From the NCBI GenBank assembly GCA_963788505.1, contig CAWBGY010000009.1, positions 620,001 to 684,000 of the forward strand: a stretch of DNA of 64,000 bases. The letters run 5' to 3'. Of this stretch, positions 9,384 to 19,500 are shown piece by piece; within the stretch, counting starts at the first letter, position 1, and each line of letters starts with the position of its first letter. The translations under genes were made by a program, and so were the position numbers. The notes beneath the pieces were generated by a model. The model ran no database searches and was not told where the DNA came from. It was given only the letters and a program-made list of their open reading frames with translations. The DNA is from JAIQFF01 sp963788505. Lineage in GTDB: Bacteria > Acidobacteriota > Terriglobia > Terriglobales > Acidobacteriaceae.

Positions 9384-11861
9384 CTATCGGGCCAGTTTGG
9401 TTGGGTCGAAGCGGGTGTCAAAGCTGCCACTGACTGAAACTTGAAATTCTTTTTCGAACGGAGAACCTTCGATTCCATCGGCAATCAAGTGGATGGTGAA
9501 GGTGCCAGAGTGAGTGAACGTGTGCGATACCGTTTGTCCAGCAAAACTTGTGCCGTCTCCAAAGTCCCAATGATACCCAAGGGCCGTAACCCCCTCAGGC
9601 TCGCTTTCCGCTGAAAACTGCGCGGGCACACCGACGGTGGCATGCTCCGGAATTTTGGCACTCACGGTTGGCGCCGCTTGCGGGATTGAGGTGTTGATGA
9701 TTTTCAGCATCTGCACCGAGCGGGGCGCAAGAGTTACTGAGATTGACTCCGCGTTTTGTGGGATTGACGTCCCCCCTGCAAAAATGTCGCGGACTTCGAA
9801 TTTCCCACTCGCCAAACCAAGCTCCGAAAATCCGAAATGTCGCGACCTTTGCTTCCCGGTCCAGTTGAATACCGTCAAGACCGTCTGGCGTTTGCTCTCA
9901 TGCAAGATGAAATTGCTCGGAAATTCGTCTTCTGGAGCATAGGTCATCAAATCCAACGGTGTGGAAGCGCGAGCTAACCGGGCCATGTCGATCAAGTCGT
10001 GATTCTGCACCAGCGCCATGCGATCCGGGTCCTGAAACAAGGTGGGCAGATCGTCGCCAATTTCGAACATGCCTCCCGCAACCGCGGCCAGAGCGATGGA
10101 AACACGTGCCTCATCGAGAGTGAGAGGACGTTTACCGCCATGCCATTCCTGTTCATCAACGGTTTGACGTGAAACGGTAAATGCGTCTGGATCGCTGAGA
10201 AAGAAGTTGCGGTTCATGTAATAGCGCGCCGCGATGCCGGTGGCAGCATCCCGGCTGGCTTCGAAAGTGTGCCCCGTATCCTGAGAAATTCGCCCGCAGT
10301 CGACAATTCCCACCGGATTCAGCATGGGACTGCCGTCCTTATCCAGGATGACATCTTCTCCGACAGCCTCACGGATGAGCTGCAGCCCTATGCGTTGAGC
10401 TTCCAGCGCGGTCGTATGAGGGCGAAAATAGTGGCCTTCGACGGCCGTGTCGTCCATGAAATCGAGTTTGATGTAGCGAATTCCCCAGTCCCTAACCAGT
10501 GTCCCGTAGGTCTGACGAAGATAGCTCTGTGCCCCGGGGTTGGTGACATCGAGAATGTATAGCGCGTCCAGATGCTTCTTCTTGCTCCGGCTCGTGATCA
10601 CGAATCCGGCATGAATAGGCTGCCGCTCGGCGTTGTGCAGCAGCCAATCTTTATGGGTCTGGTAAATCCAAGACCGCTCAGACACTTCAAAGGGCGCGGT
10701 CCAGATTCCCGGGACCAGTCCCAGGTTTTGCGCTTTGCGTTCCATCGCTTCCATGCCGTCGGGGAAATTGGTCGCATTGGTAGTGGTGTATTCCCCGCGT
10801 GCGTACTGGTAGCCTTCATCGATATGGAAAAATCTGTAGCCCAGATCTTTCAGATGCTGGGATAGGACCTGAGCATTGGTCAAAGCCGCGCCCTGGTTCA
10901 AACCGAAATAGTAGGCGGTCCAGCTCCACCAACCCATGGGCGTCGGCAGGCCGATTCTGGCGTGATGCAGGTTTCGAATCAGATTGCCGTAGGCCTCCAG
11001 CTGGGCGTGGTAATCCGCCCCGAGTTCGGCCATAACTTTTTCCGAAAGGATGTTGGTTCCTGGGGGGATCGGCAAGCTGAGTTCAATGCGGTCTTCCGGG
11101 GGCGAGCCTTGCAAAGAATTTTCAGATGCGAGTTCGGTGGTTCCGACGGAGTCCACCTCGTAGCCCGTGATCGTTCCCGCTTGCGGCTGCACTCGCAACC
11201 TCAAAACCGTCAGCCACCGATCCGAAGTCAGGGCCCCCAGAAAAAGGCTCTGCCCGCTTTGCCGGTTATAAATCAGCTGGCTGCCTACGCCCTTGTGTAC
11301 TCCCGTGGAGGTGTCGGACAAATCGTGAATCGCCATGGCCGGCCGGTCTTCACTGAAGCTATCAGAGAGAATCCGATCCGCGGATTCCGGGCCGCCGAGG
11401 TCCAACATCCGCGCGCTACCGAATTCGACAAGGCGCAGCGCTTGCACCTCAAGTTGTTTCGGCGTCGTATTACGGACCTCGACCTGAATCTCGGCGTGCG
11501 GTGGGCTTGAGTAGAGACGCAGAAAGCAAATCAGGTCCGGTTTTCCGGCCAAACCAGTATTGGTAATTGTCAGTTCAGAATCGTAATCGGCCCCGCTTCC
11601 CGACGCCGAGTGCGCCGAATGCTGGGGGTAATCGCTGGAGTGGAGCCAGCTACCATTGACCTTGGCGGCGATTCCGGCGGTAAATCGGGCCGCACCCGTT
11701 CGTTCCTGCAAGGTATATTGTCCGACGGCAGAGTTGGCGCGAATCAACAACCCCGAGTTTTCGATCTGCCCCAATCCTGTTTCCGCCAAGAGACCGGTGG
11801 AGGTTGCAAGCGCCGCCAGGGTCACCAACACCTTGCGAATTAGGTCCGGTCTCTTGATCAT
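9384..11861 (-). CDS. Secreted GH27/GH36-type alpha-galactosidase-like enzyme with PKD domain
   Basis: About 825 residues from ATG 11861; a TTG seven codons upstream is the alternative. Signal peptide near the start, an N-terminal beta-sandwich, then a clan GH-D TIM barrel: GWWSWTAYYFGL, GYRFFHIDEGYQ, the nucleophile region RYIKLDFMDD and DCGRISQDTG. A C-terminal PKD-type immunoglobulin-like domain (about residues 725-815) carries the typical YHWDFGDGTS and VSHTFTHSG. The PKD module probably helps it bind polysaccharide or the cell surface. It likely acts on alpha-linked galactose or a related sugar; exact specificity is not readable. It diverges from the amidohydrolase gene across a region with a predicted DeoR-type operator. 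Confidence 0.85.
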   Translation of the reverse strand: MIKRPDLIRKVLVTLAALATSTGLLAETGLGQIENSGLLIRANSAVGQYTLQERTGAARFTAGIAAKVNGSWLHSSDYPQHSAHSASGSGADYDSELTITNTGLAGKPDLICFLRLYSSPPHAEIQVEVRNTTPKQLEVQALRLVEFGSARMLDLGGPESADRILSDSFSEDRPAMAIHDLSDTSTGVHKGVGSQLIYNRQSGQSLFLGALTSDRWLTVLRLRVQPQAGTITGYEVDSVGTTELASENSLQGSPPEDRIELSLPIPPGTNILSEKVMAELGADYHAQLEAYGNLIRNLHHARIGLPTPMGWWSWTAYYFGLNQGAALTNAQVLSQHLKDLGYRFFHIDEGYQYARGEYTTTNATNFPDGMEAMERKAQNLGLVPGIWTAPFEVSERSWIYQTHKDWLLHNAERQPIHAGFVITSRSKKKHLDALYILDVTNPGAQSYLRQTYGTLVRDWGIRYIKLDFMDDTAVEGHYFRPHTTALEAQRIGLQLIREAVGEDVILDKDGSPMLNPVGIVDCGRISQDTGHTFEASRDAATGIAARYYMNRNFFLSDPDAFTVSRQTVDEQEWHGGKRPLTLDEARVSIALAAVAGGMFEIGDDLPTLFQDPDRMALVQNHDLIDMARLARASTPLDLMTYAPEDEFPSNFILHESKRQTVLTVFNWTGKQRSRHFGFSELGLASGKFEVRDIFAGGTSIPQNAESISVTLAPRSVQMLKIINTSIPQAAPTVSAKIPEHATVGVPAQFSAESEPEGVTALGYHWDFGDGTSFAGQTVSHTFTHSGTFTIHLIADGIEGSPFEKEFQVSVSGSFDTRFDPTKLAR

Positions 11862-11945
11862 TCCATTTCCAGCCAATCTCAAAACCGAGTCCGCGTGTTC
11901 GTGTCTTGGACAAACCCGGCAGTTGCGGTATATTGCGAACGATTA

Positions 11946-11987
11946 CTTTTACTTTCGTTTACGGAAGTTGTCAACCCGAGAAAGTAA
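11946..11987. promoter_or_regulatory. Candidate DeoR/AgaR-type operator
   Basis: CTTTTACTTTCG (11946-11957) is the exact reverse complement of CGAAAGTAAAAG at 14079-14090, the other intergenic region near the DeoR-family gene. Here TTACTTTC (11949-11956) and GAAAGTAA (11980-11987) also form an 8-bp perfect inverted repeat. The TTTCGTTT core resembles known AgaR/DeoR-family operators. It lies between the divergent PKD-hydrolase and amidohydrolase genes, about 20-60 bp upstream of the latter. Confidence 0.5.
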
Positions 11988-12006
11988 GACACGGAAGGGG
12001 CTCTCG

Positions 12007-13212
12007 ATGTCCATGAAACCGACAACAGCCTTCTTGTTATTCATGAGTCTCATACTCTGGCCACTATCCCGTGCTGTCGCGAGCCCACAGGCGGGTGCGA
12101 AAGAAGAAATCGGCTATCACTCGGCGGCGGATGCCGAGCAGAAAAAGACCCTGCTGCTGAAAGACTTCCATCCGGTTCCGATGCTCCATACTGCAGCCCA
12201 CAACGTTGATCGGGCAAAGTATTACGTCATTGACGTTCATAATCACACCAATGACGCCATGCGTATCGAAGAGCACCTGCCGCCCTCGCGCGTGGTAGAG
12301 ATCATGAACAATACCAATGTGCGGACGGTGGTCATCCTCACTGGAATGTGGGGAGATAAGCTTCAGGGGGTGATCGATGAGATGGTAAAACCCTATCCTG
12401 GACGCTTTATTGTTTTTTCGCAGATTGACTGGAGCAAGATCGACGATCCCAACTTCAGTCAGGAGATGGTTGCCCAACTCGATGATTCAGTGGCGCGCGG
12501 CGCCAGAGGCCTGAAACAATTAAAGGACCTGGGATTAAGCATCCGGGACAAAAGCGGGAAACTCGTGGCCATCGACGACCCGCGGCTTGACCCCATCTGG
12601 GAGGAATGCGGCCGACTGGGAATTCCCGTCTCCATTCATGTTAGCGATCCGGAAGCATTTTTTCATCCGGTGGACAATACGAACGAGCGCTATGAGGAGC
12701 TGATCGAACACCCGGATTGGAGCTTCCATGGCCCGCAGTTTCCCAGCAAAGAATCGCTGCTAGCGGCCCGAGATCGCATGTTTGCCAAGCACCCGCACAC
12801 CACCTTTGTCGCGCTGCATATGGCGAACTGGCCGGAAAATCTGAACTACGTGTCTCACCTGCTGGACACCCTCCCTAACGTAATGGTCGAGTTTGGTGCA
12901 CGGGAAGCAGAACTGGGTCGCCAGCCGCGTCGCGCTCGCGATTTTTTTATCAAGTATCAGGACCGCATCATGTTTGGGACCGATAACGGGATGGACGAAG
13001 CCATGTACCGCAATCATTTCCGGTGGCTGGAAACTGCCGATGAGTACTTCGACTACTGGGGGTATCCTGGGCAGGGCCGCTGGAAAATCTATGGCATGGA
13101 TCTTCCTGATGCGGTATTGGAAAAGATCTATCACAAGAACGCCGAGCGCATGTTTCAGCAGTTCCGGGGGACCGTGAGCATGCGGGAGAGCGGAAACAAA
13201 AGCAAACCTTAG
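12007..13212 (+). CDS. Secreted amidohydrolase-2 family protein
   Basis: About 401 residues from ATG 12007, with a hydrophobic signal peptide (residues ~8-27). It has the amidohydrolase_2 metal-dependent barrel: VIDVHNHTND (metal His pair), IPVSIHVSDP, ALHMANW, and the late Asp in IMFGTDNG. Members include decarboxylases and lactonases, so a sugar-lactone or aromatic substrate is possible; I do not assign one. The frame is open upstream to 11656, but that part overlaps the divergent gene's 5' end and lacks a signal peptide. It converges with the DeoR-family gene, their stops overlapping by four bases (13209-13212). A shared operator motif upstream suggests control by that regulator. Confidence 0.85.
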   Translation: MSMKPTTAFLLFMSLILWPLSRAVASPQAGAKEEIGYHSAADAEQKKTLLLKDFHPVPMLHTAAHNVDRAKYYVIDVHNHTNDAMRIEEHLPPSRVVEIMNNTNVRTVVILTGMWGDKLQGVIDEMVKPYPGRFIVFSQIDWSKIDDPNFSQEMVAQLDDSVARGARGLKQLKDLGLSIRDKSGKLVAIDDPRLDPIWEECGRLGIPVSIHVSDPEAFFHPVDNTNERYEELIEHPDWSFHGPQFPSKESLLAARDRMFAKHPHTTFVALHMANWPENLNYVSHLLDTLPNVMVEFGAREAELGRQPRRARDFFIKYQDRIMFGTDNGMDEAMYRNHFRWLETADEYFDYWGYPGQGRWKIYGMDLPDAVLEKIYHKNAERMFQQFRGTVSMRESGNKSKP

Positions 13213-13970
13213 ACAAGGGTGATCTGCACCCCGGCTTTCCTGATGGCCGCTAGATCTGTCTTGGCGATTCCGCGGTCGCAGATCAAGTGTTCGATCTCCG
13301 AAACTGGCACAATGGAAGACAAGCTGCGCTTTCCGAACTTGCTCGAATCACAGACAGCAACCACAACCCTGGCCACATCCATCATGGCGCGGTTGACTTT
13401 GGCTTCGAGCAGGTTCGGGGTGCTCAAACCATAATGCACGTCGAAACCGTCGACGCCCAGGAACAGGATATCTGCGTTCAAGCGATGCAGCGTCTCCTCG
13501 GCGATGGGCCCCACCAGAGAAAACGAATTCTTCCTCAAAGTGCCGCCGGTAAGAATGACTTCGACCGATGACCCAGACAGCTCCGCGGCAATGTTCACGG
13601 CATTCGTAATGACCGTTAAGTTGGCGAAGTCGCGCAATGCGCGTGCAATCGCCGTGGTTGTAGTCCCAGAATCCAGAATCACGACCTGGCCTTCTTTCAC
13701 CATGCGGGCAGCTGCGGTGGCGATTTGCAGCTTCTCTTTCCGGTGGAGCCTTTCCTTTTCCCGGAGACTCGGGTCTTCCAAAACGCTCTTCTGCGAAGGC
13801 AATGCGCCACCGTGGCTGCGATGAATTCGCCCGTTTGCCTGCAGCAGATCAAGATCCTTGCGAATGGTGACCTGAGAGGTTCGAAATTGCCTGGCCAGAT
13901 TTCCCACCAGGACGCGACCGTCGCGGTTCAGTATTTCCAGAATTAGCCGGCGGCGTTCTTCGTTTAGCAC
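13209..13970 (-). CDS. DeoR-family transcriptional repressor, AgaR-like
   Basis: 253 residues from a GTG with AGGAG six bases upstream. The N-terminal DeoR helix-turn-helix (about residues 1-57) has TSQVTIRKDLDLL and IHRSHGGAL. The C-terminal sugar-phosphate sensor domain has the DSGTTT phosphate loop, ITNAVNIA, LTGGTLR, LFLGVDGFD and VCDSSKFGKRS. Its C-terminal half resembles AgaR, the E. coli regulator of N-acetylgalactosamine/galactosamine use, more than GlpR or FruR; this is from memory of family sequences. Nearby agaS-like remnant DNA and galactosidase genes fit that reading. Predicted operators lie in both flanking promoter regions (11946-11987 and 14079-14113), suggesting repression of its neighbours and itself, relieved by a sugar phosphate. 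Confidence 0.9.
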   Translation of the reverse strand: MLNEERRRLILEILNRDGRVLVGNLARQFRTSQVTIRKDLDLLQANGRIHRSHGGALPSQKSVLEDPSLREKERLHRKEKLQIATAAARMVKEGQVVILDSGTTTTAIARALRDFANLTVITNAVNIAAELSGSSVEVILTGGTLRKNSFSLVGPIAEETLHRLNADILFLGVDGFDVHYGLSTPNLLEAKVNRAMMDVARVVVAVCDSSKFGKRSLSSIVPVSEIEHLICDRGIAKTDLAAIRKAGVQITLV

Positions 13971-14078
13971 GGTTTGCTCCTACTCAGATTCGGCTCAATC
14001 TTCCTTCGCGACATTGCGGCCTGGGACGGCCCCTGCCCGGAAGAAAGCGTATTTTACACTTGACAGTGTAACCAGAGC

Positions 14079-14114
14079 GAAAGTAAAAGCTATAAAACGA
14101 AATCATACGAAAGT
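14079..14114. promoter_or_regulatory. Candidate DeoR/AgaR-type operator with phased CGAAA repeats
   Basis: CGAAAGTAAAAG (14079-14090) is shared with the opposite strand of the 11946 site. CGAAA recurs at 14099 and 14109, so copies are spaced 20 and 10 bp, which places them on one DNA face. A TTGACA at 14061-14066 could be a -35 box for the hydrolase gene at 14141. The site lies between the repressor gene and that hydrolase, fitting autoregulation and control of the neighbour. Confidence 0.5.
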
Positions 14115-14140
14115 CGCCAAGACAGGCGAGGGTACTCCGG

Positions 14141-16054
14141 ATGGCGCCTCTAGGCAGCACAAGACGGTCCTGCCAGTTCTGGTTTGCGCTCATCGTGCCC
14201 CTTGCCCTGGCAGCTCATGCCGCCCCCAACGCCGTGGAGCAGAACTGGACCCAGTTTGTTCGCATTGGAGCGTACGGGCTGAAGGCTGACAACGCGGCTC
14301 AAATTGTCGAGAACGCGCAACAGGATGCCGTATTTGGTATCGAAGTGGACAACGATATCCCCGGCCGATATGAGAGCTTTCTGAATCCCACGGAAAAGCT
14401 GAAGGCCATTGAGCTGGTGGCCGAGAAGGCACACGCGGCGGCGAACTACGCCTTCGTCTACATCGCGGGGACGGAATGCATCACGGCCAATGCTGATCAG
14501 ACGCCGCACACCTTGGCCAAGGATCATCCGGACTGGCTGCAACGCAAGCTTACTGGCGAACCAGCCGTCTTTGGGGGAGGCGCCGCCTTCTGGATTGCCA
14601 AGGGCGACGAAGACGTCTGGGTCAGTCCCTACGCTCCCGCCTGGCGCAAGGCCTACATGCAACGCGTGAGGCAGATCGCGGCCACCGGTATTGATGGAAT
14701 TTATGTGGATATCCCCTACTGGATGACGCACTTTGAAGGCTGGGAAGACAGCTGGGCCAGTTTCGATGACTATACCGTCGCGGCGTTTGCCAAGCAGACG
14801 GGCTTGAATGCCCGGAAGGATCTGAGACTCGGGGATTTTTCCGACCCGAACTTCCGAAAATGGGTTGAGTTCAGAATTCAAACCTTTACGGACTTTATGC
14901 AGGAAATCGCCAGGAACGCGAAGGCGGTCAATCCTGCGATCAAGGTGATTCCGGAAATCTATCCCGGAATTGAAGAAGAAGCGGTTCGCGTGGGCGCCGA
15001 CGTTTACCGGCTTTACCCGGTCGTCGATGCCATTGCCCATGAGTACGAATTTGGCGAAGGCGATCACATGGCTTCGTCCCGAACGCAGCTGGACTGGTTC
15101 GAGTACCAGGTCGGGATGTACTCGTTCCGGGCGTTCGCTCAAGGAAAAGCCACCTGGATCTTGAACTACTCATGGGATGGAGATCAGAAAGTGGACCCCC
15201 GCGAGGCCATGAAGAACCTGGCGGCATCGGAGATCATGGCCGGAGCTAATTTCTGGGATGCCCCGGGGCATTCGATGGCCGGATCGAATGATCGGCCGAC
15301 CCGAAGACAGATATTTTCGTGGATCAAGGCCCACGAAGATGCTTTTTATCATCCCCGTACACCGATTTCTCCGATCGGCGTTTACTTCTCTCCGGAATCC
15401 CGAGACTACTACGCCGACGAATTTATTCCGTCCTACCGTGGCATTTTGATTCTGCTCATGCAAAAGCACCTGGAGTTTCAAATTGTTACGCCCCGGACGC
15501 TTGAGGATTTCCGGGGAGACACTCTGATCCTTCCCGATGTCCGAATCGTGAACGATGCTGAGAAATCCTGGCTGAAAAATTACGTGCAGACCGGCAAGAC
15601 GCTGGTGATCACAGGACGGGACGCGACGGGAATTGGCACTGCCGACAATGTTGCCCGGTTCGGTAAGTGTCCCGGTGCGGACTACAGCGCCGCTTTGAAA
15701 AACAATTTCGAGTCTGCGAGCCCGGAGCTGGAGCAGACCTTCCTGGAACGGCTAAAAGGCGGAAACGCCGTACTCGTAGTTGCTTCACCCCGGATCGCAA
15801 CCTCCATTTCGCGGGTTGACGGCAAGACTCATGTGTTCTTTGCGAACTTTGCAGGGCTGCGCGGGAGAGTGAACCCGATCCAGACTCCGCAAACCGGGAC
15901 ACAGGTCGTGATCACCGGGGCTCGAAAGGGGCACGGATTTTTTCTTCCGTTTCTTGGAGACGTGGCCACCATCGAGGGAATTGCCAACGCCGGCAATCTC
16001 ACGTACAACCTGCCGCCGATTCAGAAGGGAGCCGTGTTCTGGTGGGAGCCATGA
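14141..16054 (+). CDS. Secreted TIM-barrel hydrolase of unknown specificity
   Basis: 637 residues with a signal peptide ending near AAHA. The N-terminal ~400 residues look like a TIM-barrel glycoside hydrolase related to the GH29/GH42-like or hypothetical GH groups: FGIEVDND, FVYIAGTEC, the barrel-strand acids in GIDGIYVDIPYW, KVIPEIYPGIEEE, AIAHEYEFGEGDH, and ILNYSWDGD. The next ~150 residues resemble the GATase-like trimerisation fold seen in GH42 enzymes (YRGILILLMQKHLEF, DTLILPDVRIVND), then a small beta domain. I cannot name the family. Its neighbours (AgaR-like repressor, galactosidases, TonB receptor) suggest a role in galactose-type glycan breakdown. Confidence 0.8.
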   Translation: MAPLGSTRRSCQFWFALIVPLALAAHAAPNAVEQNWTQFVRIGAYGLKADNAAQIVENAQQDAVFGIEVDNDIPGRYESFLNPTEKLKAIELVAEKAHAAANYAFVYIAGTECITANADQTPHTLAKDHPDWLQRKLTGEPAVFGGGAAFWIAKGDEDVWVSPYAPAWRKAYMQRVRQIAATGIDGIYVDIPYWMTHFEGWEDSWASFDDYTVAAFAKQTGLNARKDLRLGDFSDPNFRKWVEFRIQTFTDFMQEIARNAKAVNPAIKVIPEIYPGIEEEAVRVGADVYRLYPVVDAIAHEYEFGEGDHMASSRTQLDWFEYQVGMYSFRAFAQGKATWILNYSWDGDQKVDPREAMKNLAASEIMAGANFWDAPGHSMAGSNDRPTRRQIFSWIKAHEDAFYHPRTPISPIGVYFSPESRDYYADEFIPSYRGILILLMQKHLEFQIVTPRTLEDFRGDTLILPDVRIVNDAEKSWLKNYVQTGKTLVITGRDATGIGTADNVARFGKCPGADYSAALKNNFESASPELEQTFLERLKGGNAVLVVASPRIATSISRVDGKTHVFFANFAGLRGRVNPIQTPQTGTQVVITGARKGHGFFLPFLGDVATIEGIANAGNLTYNLPPIQKGAVFWWEP

Positions 16055-16075
16055 CTGCCAAACCGAGCGGAGGCA

Positions 16076-16349
16076 GTGCATTTGCGCATGGTCGAGGAAT
16101 TGGCGAACGTGAATGAACTTTCCAAATTATTGAGCCTGTCAGAGTCCGAGAAGACGAGCCGGGGTCTCGCCTATGCTCCTGCGGAAATCGCGCACCAGCC
16201 CGAAACCTGGCTTTCCACCTTCCAACTATTCCAGAGGTATCTGTGGATATCCTTCTCGCGGTCAGGCAACAATTCGGAAGGAGTTGCGGTGTTGGACAGA
16301 GCATGTAACGACCGGCCCGACATTCACCATATTGTGGTTTCGTTCAACA
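16076..16349 (+). pseudogene. Internally deleted agaS-like SIS-domain sugar isomerase remnant
   Basis: The frame from 16076 has SESEKTSRGLAYAPAEIAHQ and PETWLSTFQLF, which match the start of AgaS-type galactosamine-6-phosphate deaminase/isomerases (EEIxHQPxxW). It then jumps straight to WISFSRSGNNSEGVAVLDRA, the SIS-domain ISFGRSGNSPESVA segment that normally lies about 70 residues further on. After about 91 residues the similarity stops. So about 70 residues are missing inside and about 280 at the end. It follows the hydrolase and lies near an AgaR-like repressor, consistent with loss of a cytosolic step of amino-sugar use at this site. Matching to AgaS is from memory of family sequences. 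Confidence 0.6.
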
Positions 16350-16571
16350 GTCGGTTACTCGCGAGGGAGGCAGGGAAGCGTTTCGGGACCGCTCCGGGTT
16401 GTGGAACATCGTGCGGCAGAATTGTGACCCCGGGGCGTGGCCATTGCCAGCGAATGCGAGCGAAGCGGCGTTCGCGCCTGACTTGAAGAAGTAGATAAAT
16501 GTGCATTTGTTGGCCCGCGTTTGGGGGCCGTCAACCGAAGCGGTCGCAGGGATACGAAATGGAGGCTCACC

Positions 16572-19500
16572 ATGCATAGGATGGCACGCATGTCGCGTTG
16601 GATTTTGGTTGCCTGTTTGTCGGCAGGCTCTGTCGGGTTGCTTTTCGCCCAAGGCAGCTACCGGGCCCAAGTCCGGGGCGTGGTCACGGACGCAACCGGG
16701 GCCGTGGTGCGCGACGCGAAGGTGACGATTACAGATGCCGGCACGAACATATCCAACACTGCTCGCACCGATGACAAGGGTAGTTACTTCTTCACCGGCC
16801 TTCGGCCCTCCACGTATTCGGTAAAGGTGGCGGTGGCGGGTTTCCGAAGCGCCGAGCGGCTTGGCGTGGTGCTGGCCGTGGATCAGGAAACAACGATCAA
16901 TTTCGCTCTGACTCCCGGTGCGGTGACCACCACGGTCGAAGTCAATGCTGCGAGGCCACTTATGGATACCGGGAATTCGACCTTGGGCACGGAAGTTACA
17001 AGCCAATACATCAAGGACATACCCTTGCCAGGTCGCAATTTCTTTGGGCTCACCTTTCTTTCCGGCGGGGTCACCGAGGCCGCAGGATCAGGCACGCAGG
17101 ACAATTATCCAGCCGGAACGAATTTTGTCTCCAATGGGCAGCGCAATGCAACCGCCGAAGTGCGGATTGACGGCTCCTTGATCAGCGCACCCGAACAGGG
17201 AGAAGGTGCTACCAGCAACGTGTACTACGAACCTTCGGTCGAGGTGATCCAGGAGTTCAAGGTCCAAAACAACAGTTTCTCGGCGGAATTCGGGAACAAT
17301 GGCGGCACGGTCGTAAACATGGTGCTGAAGAGCGGAACCAATGCGTTTCATGGCAGTGGTTGGTGGTTCGGGCAGCGGGCGGGGACCGATGCTCGCGATT
17401 TTTTCAATCCCGCTCCCAACGGAAGACCAAACCACGCGCGGGACCAATATGGCTTTTCATTGGGCGGCCCGATTCGGAAGAACCGGACGTTTTTCTTTTT
17501 CGACCTGGAGAAGGTGCGAGACGACGAACCCATCAACATTGTGGCTTCGGTGCCGATGAATGGAATGTTTCCGGGGACGTCGAATGAGCGAATCGGCGAT
17601 TTTTCAGCCGCGGCGACTCCGATTTATGACCCGATCAGTTGCAGTCCCGACTGCTCGACCAGGAGTCAGGTCCCGGGGAACATAATCAACGGTGGTGAAA
17701 TCGACCCGATTGGACAGGCCATCATCAACCTGTACCCGCAGCCCAATCTCCCCGGGGAATTCAACAACTTTCGTCTGGCCACTCTGTCGCATGCTCCGGA
17801 CTATCAGTTCGACATCAAGTTGGACCATCAAATCTCGGACAGCAACCGGGTGAGTGGGCGATACAGCCGGAGCCACAGCCGCTATTCCACGCCGACGATC
17901 CTGGGTGATGGTGATTTCAATGACGGCGTCACCAGCGATCCGGTAACCGCACAAAACGGTTCTTTCGAATACACCTGGACACTGAGTCCGAGGATCATCT
18001 GGACTAACCATTTTGCAGTGGACCGGGTTCGTGAAGCAGAGACCACGAATCTTCCCAGCCTGACCAGCGTCGGCTTGCCCACGGTGCTGGAAGCCAACGG
18101 ACTCGACCGTATGCCGACGATTCAAATGACGGGCGCGTCGCCGTGGACCAGCCTGTACGATCAGTGTTGTCTCAATACAACTTTTGCCCACACCCTTTAT
18201 AGCTATTCCTCCCAGTTGGTCGTCTCCAAAGGGTCGCATCTGATGAAAATTGGGGGCGAACAGCGGATCTTCTTCAACAACTTCTTTCAACCCCCGTACC
18301 CTACCGGTTTGTTGAACTTCACGGACTATGTGACCTCACCGTTTCCCGACAGCGAGACCGATATCAACGGCAACCCCACTGGTAATCCGTTCGCTAGCCT
18401 CCTGTTCGGATATTCAGACAACATCAATGGCGGGGACAATGGGGTCAGTTCGATCAATATCTACCCGGCAGTGGCAACCAAATCGAAGGAAACCGGTTTC
18501 TACTTCCAGGACGACTGGAAAGTGAACGAGAAACTCACGCTCAACCTGGGCCTGCGGTATGAATGGAGCACGCCTTATACGGAACGCAACAATCAGCTGC
18601 AGTTCAGCGATTTCGCGGGCAGTAGCAATATGTCCATCGATTTGAGCAGCGGCGGACAGACGCCGGGATTGGGAACCGTAGCGTTGAACGGGATTACCCT
18701 GTTTCCCTCATCGGGTATGAGAAGTGTCCCTGTCTACCGGAAGAACTTTGGGCCGCGGCTGGGCTTTGCGTACCAACTGGATTCAAATACGGTAGTCCGC
18801 GGCGGCGCCGGTATCTACTACGGCATGAGCGTAGCCACCAACTTCCAGTATCCCGGTACGGCATTCCGCAAAAGCGCGACAATGTTCTTCACGCTGGATG
18901 ACTTTAACACCATGGCACCGGGCACAAGCCTGGCCGATCCTTTCCCCGGCGGCCTGACCGGTCCGCAGGGAAAGCAGTACGGCCCTCTGGCGGAGTGGGG
19001 CTACGGAAATGGGAATGATCTGGGGACAACGGCGGGCCGGAATGCAGACATCTACCAATGGAATCTGGGGATCCAACGGCTGCTGCCGAGCCAGATCGTC
19101 ATCGGGGTTGACTATTCCGCCAACCGGAGCATTCATCTTCCCTGGGGCGGTTATTCCAGCACGCGCAATCGGGATTTCATATCGTCGAGTCTGCTGGCGC
19201 AGATTTCGGCTCAGCAGCACGCGTTAGACCCTGCCTGCGACGCTGACGGCTGTGTCAGCAATTATCTGCAGACAGGTGTCGCCAATCCATTCTGTTCTTT
19301 ATTCGGCGGCGGTGCCAGTTGTTCGTACAACGCCGGGCCGGCGATTTTCAACGAGCCTAACTCCAATTACGGCCAGGCGACGCTTCCGCGGGTGAACCTG
19401 CTCCGCCCGTATCCCCAGTTCGATGGAGATTTCGAGGCCCTTCCGCTGCTCGAAGCCAGTTCCTGGTACAACTCGATACAAATTCGCTTCCAGAAACGGA

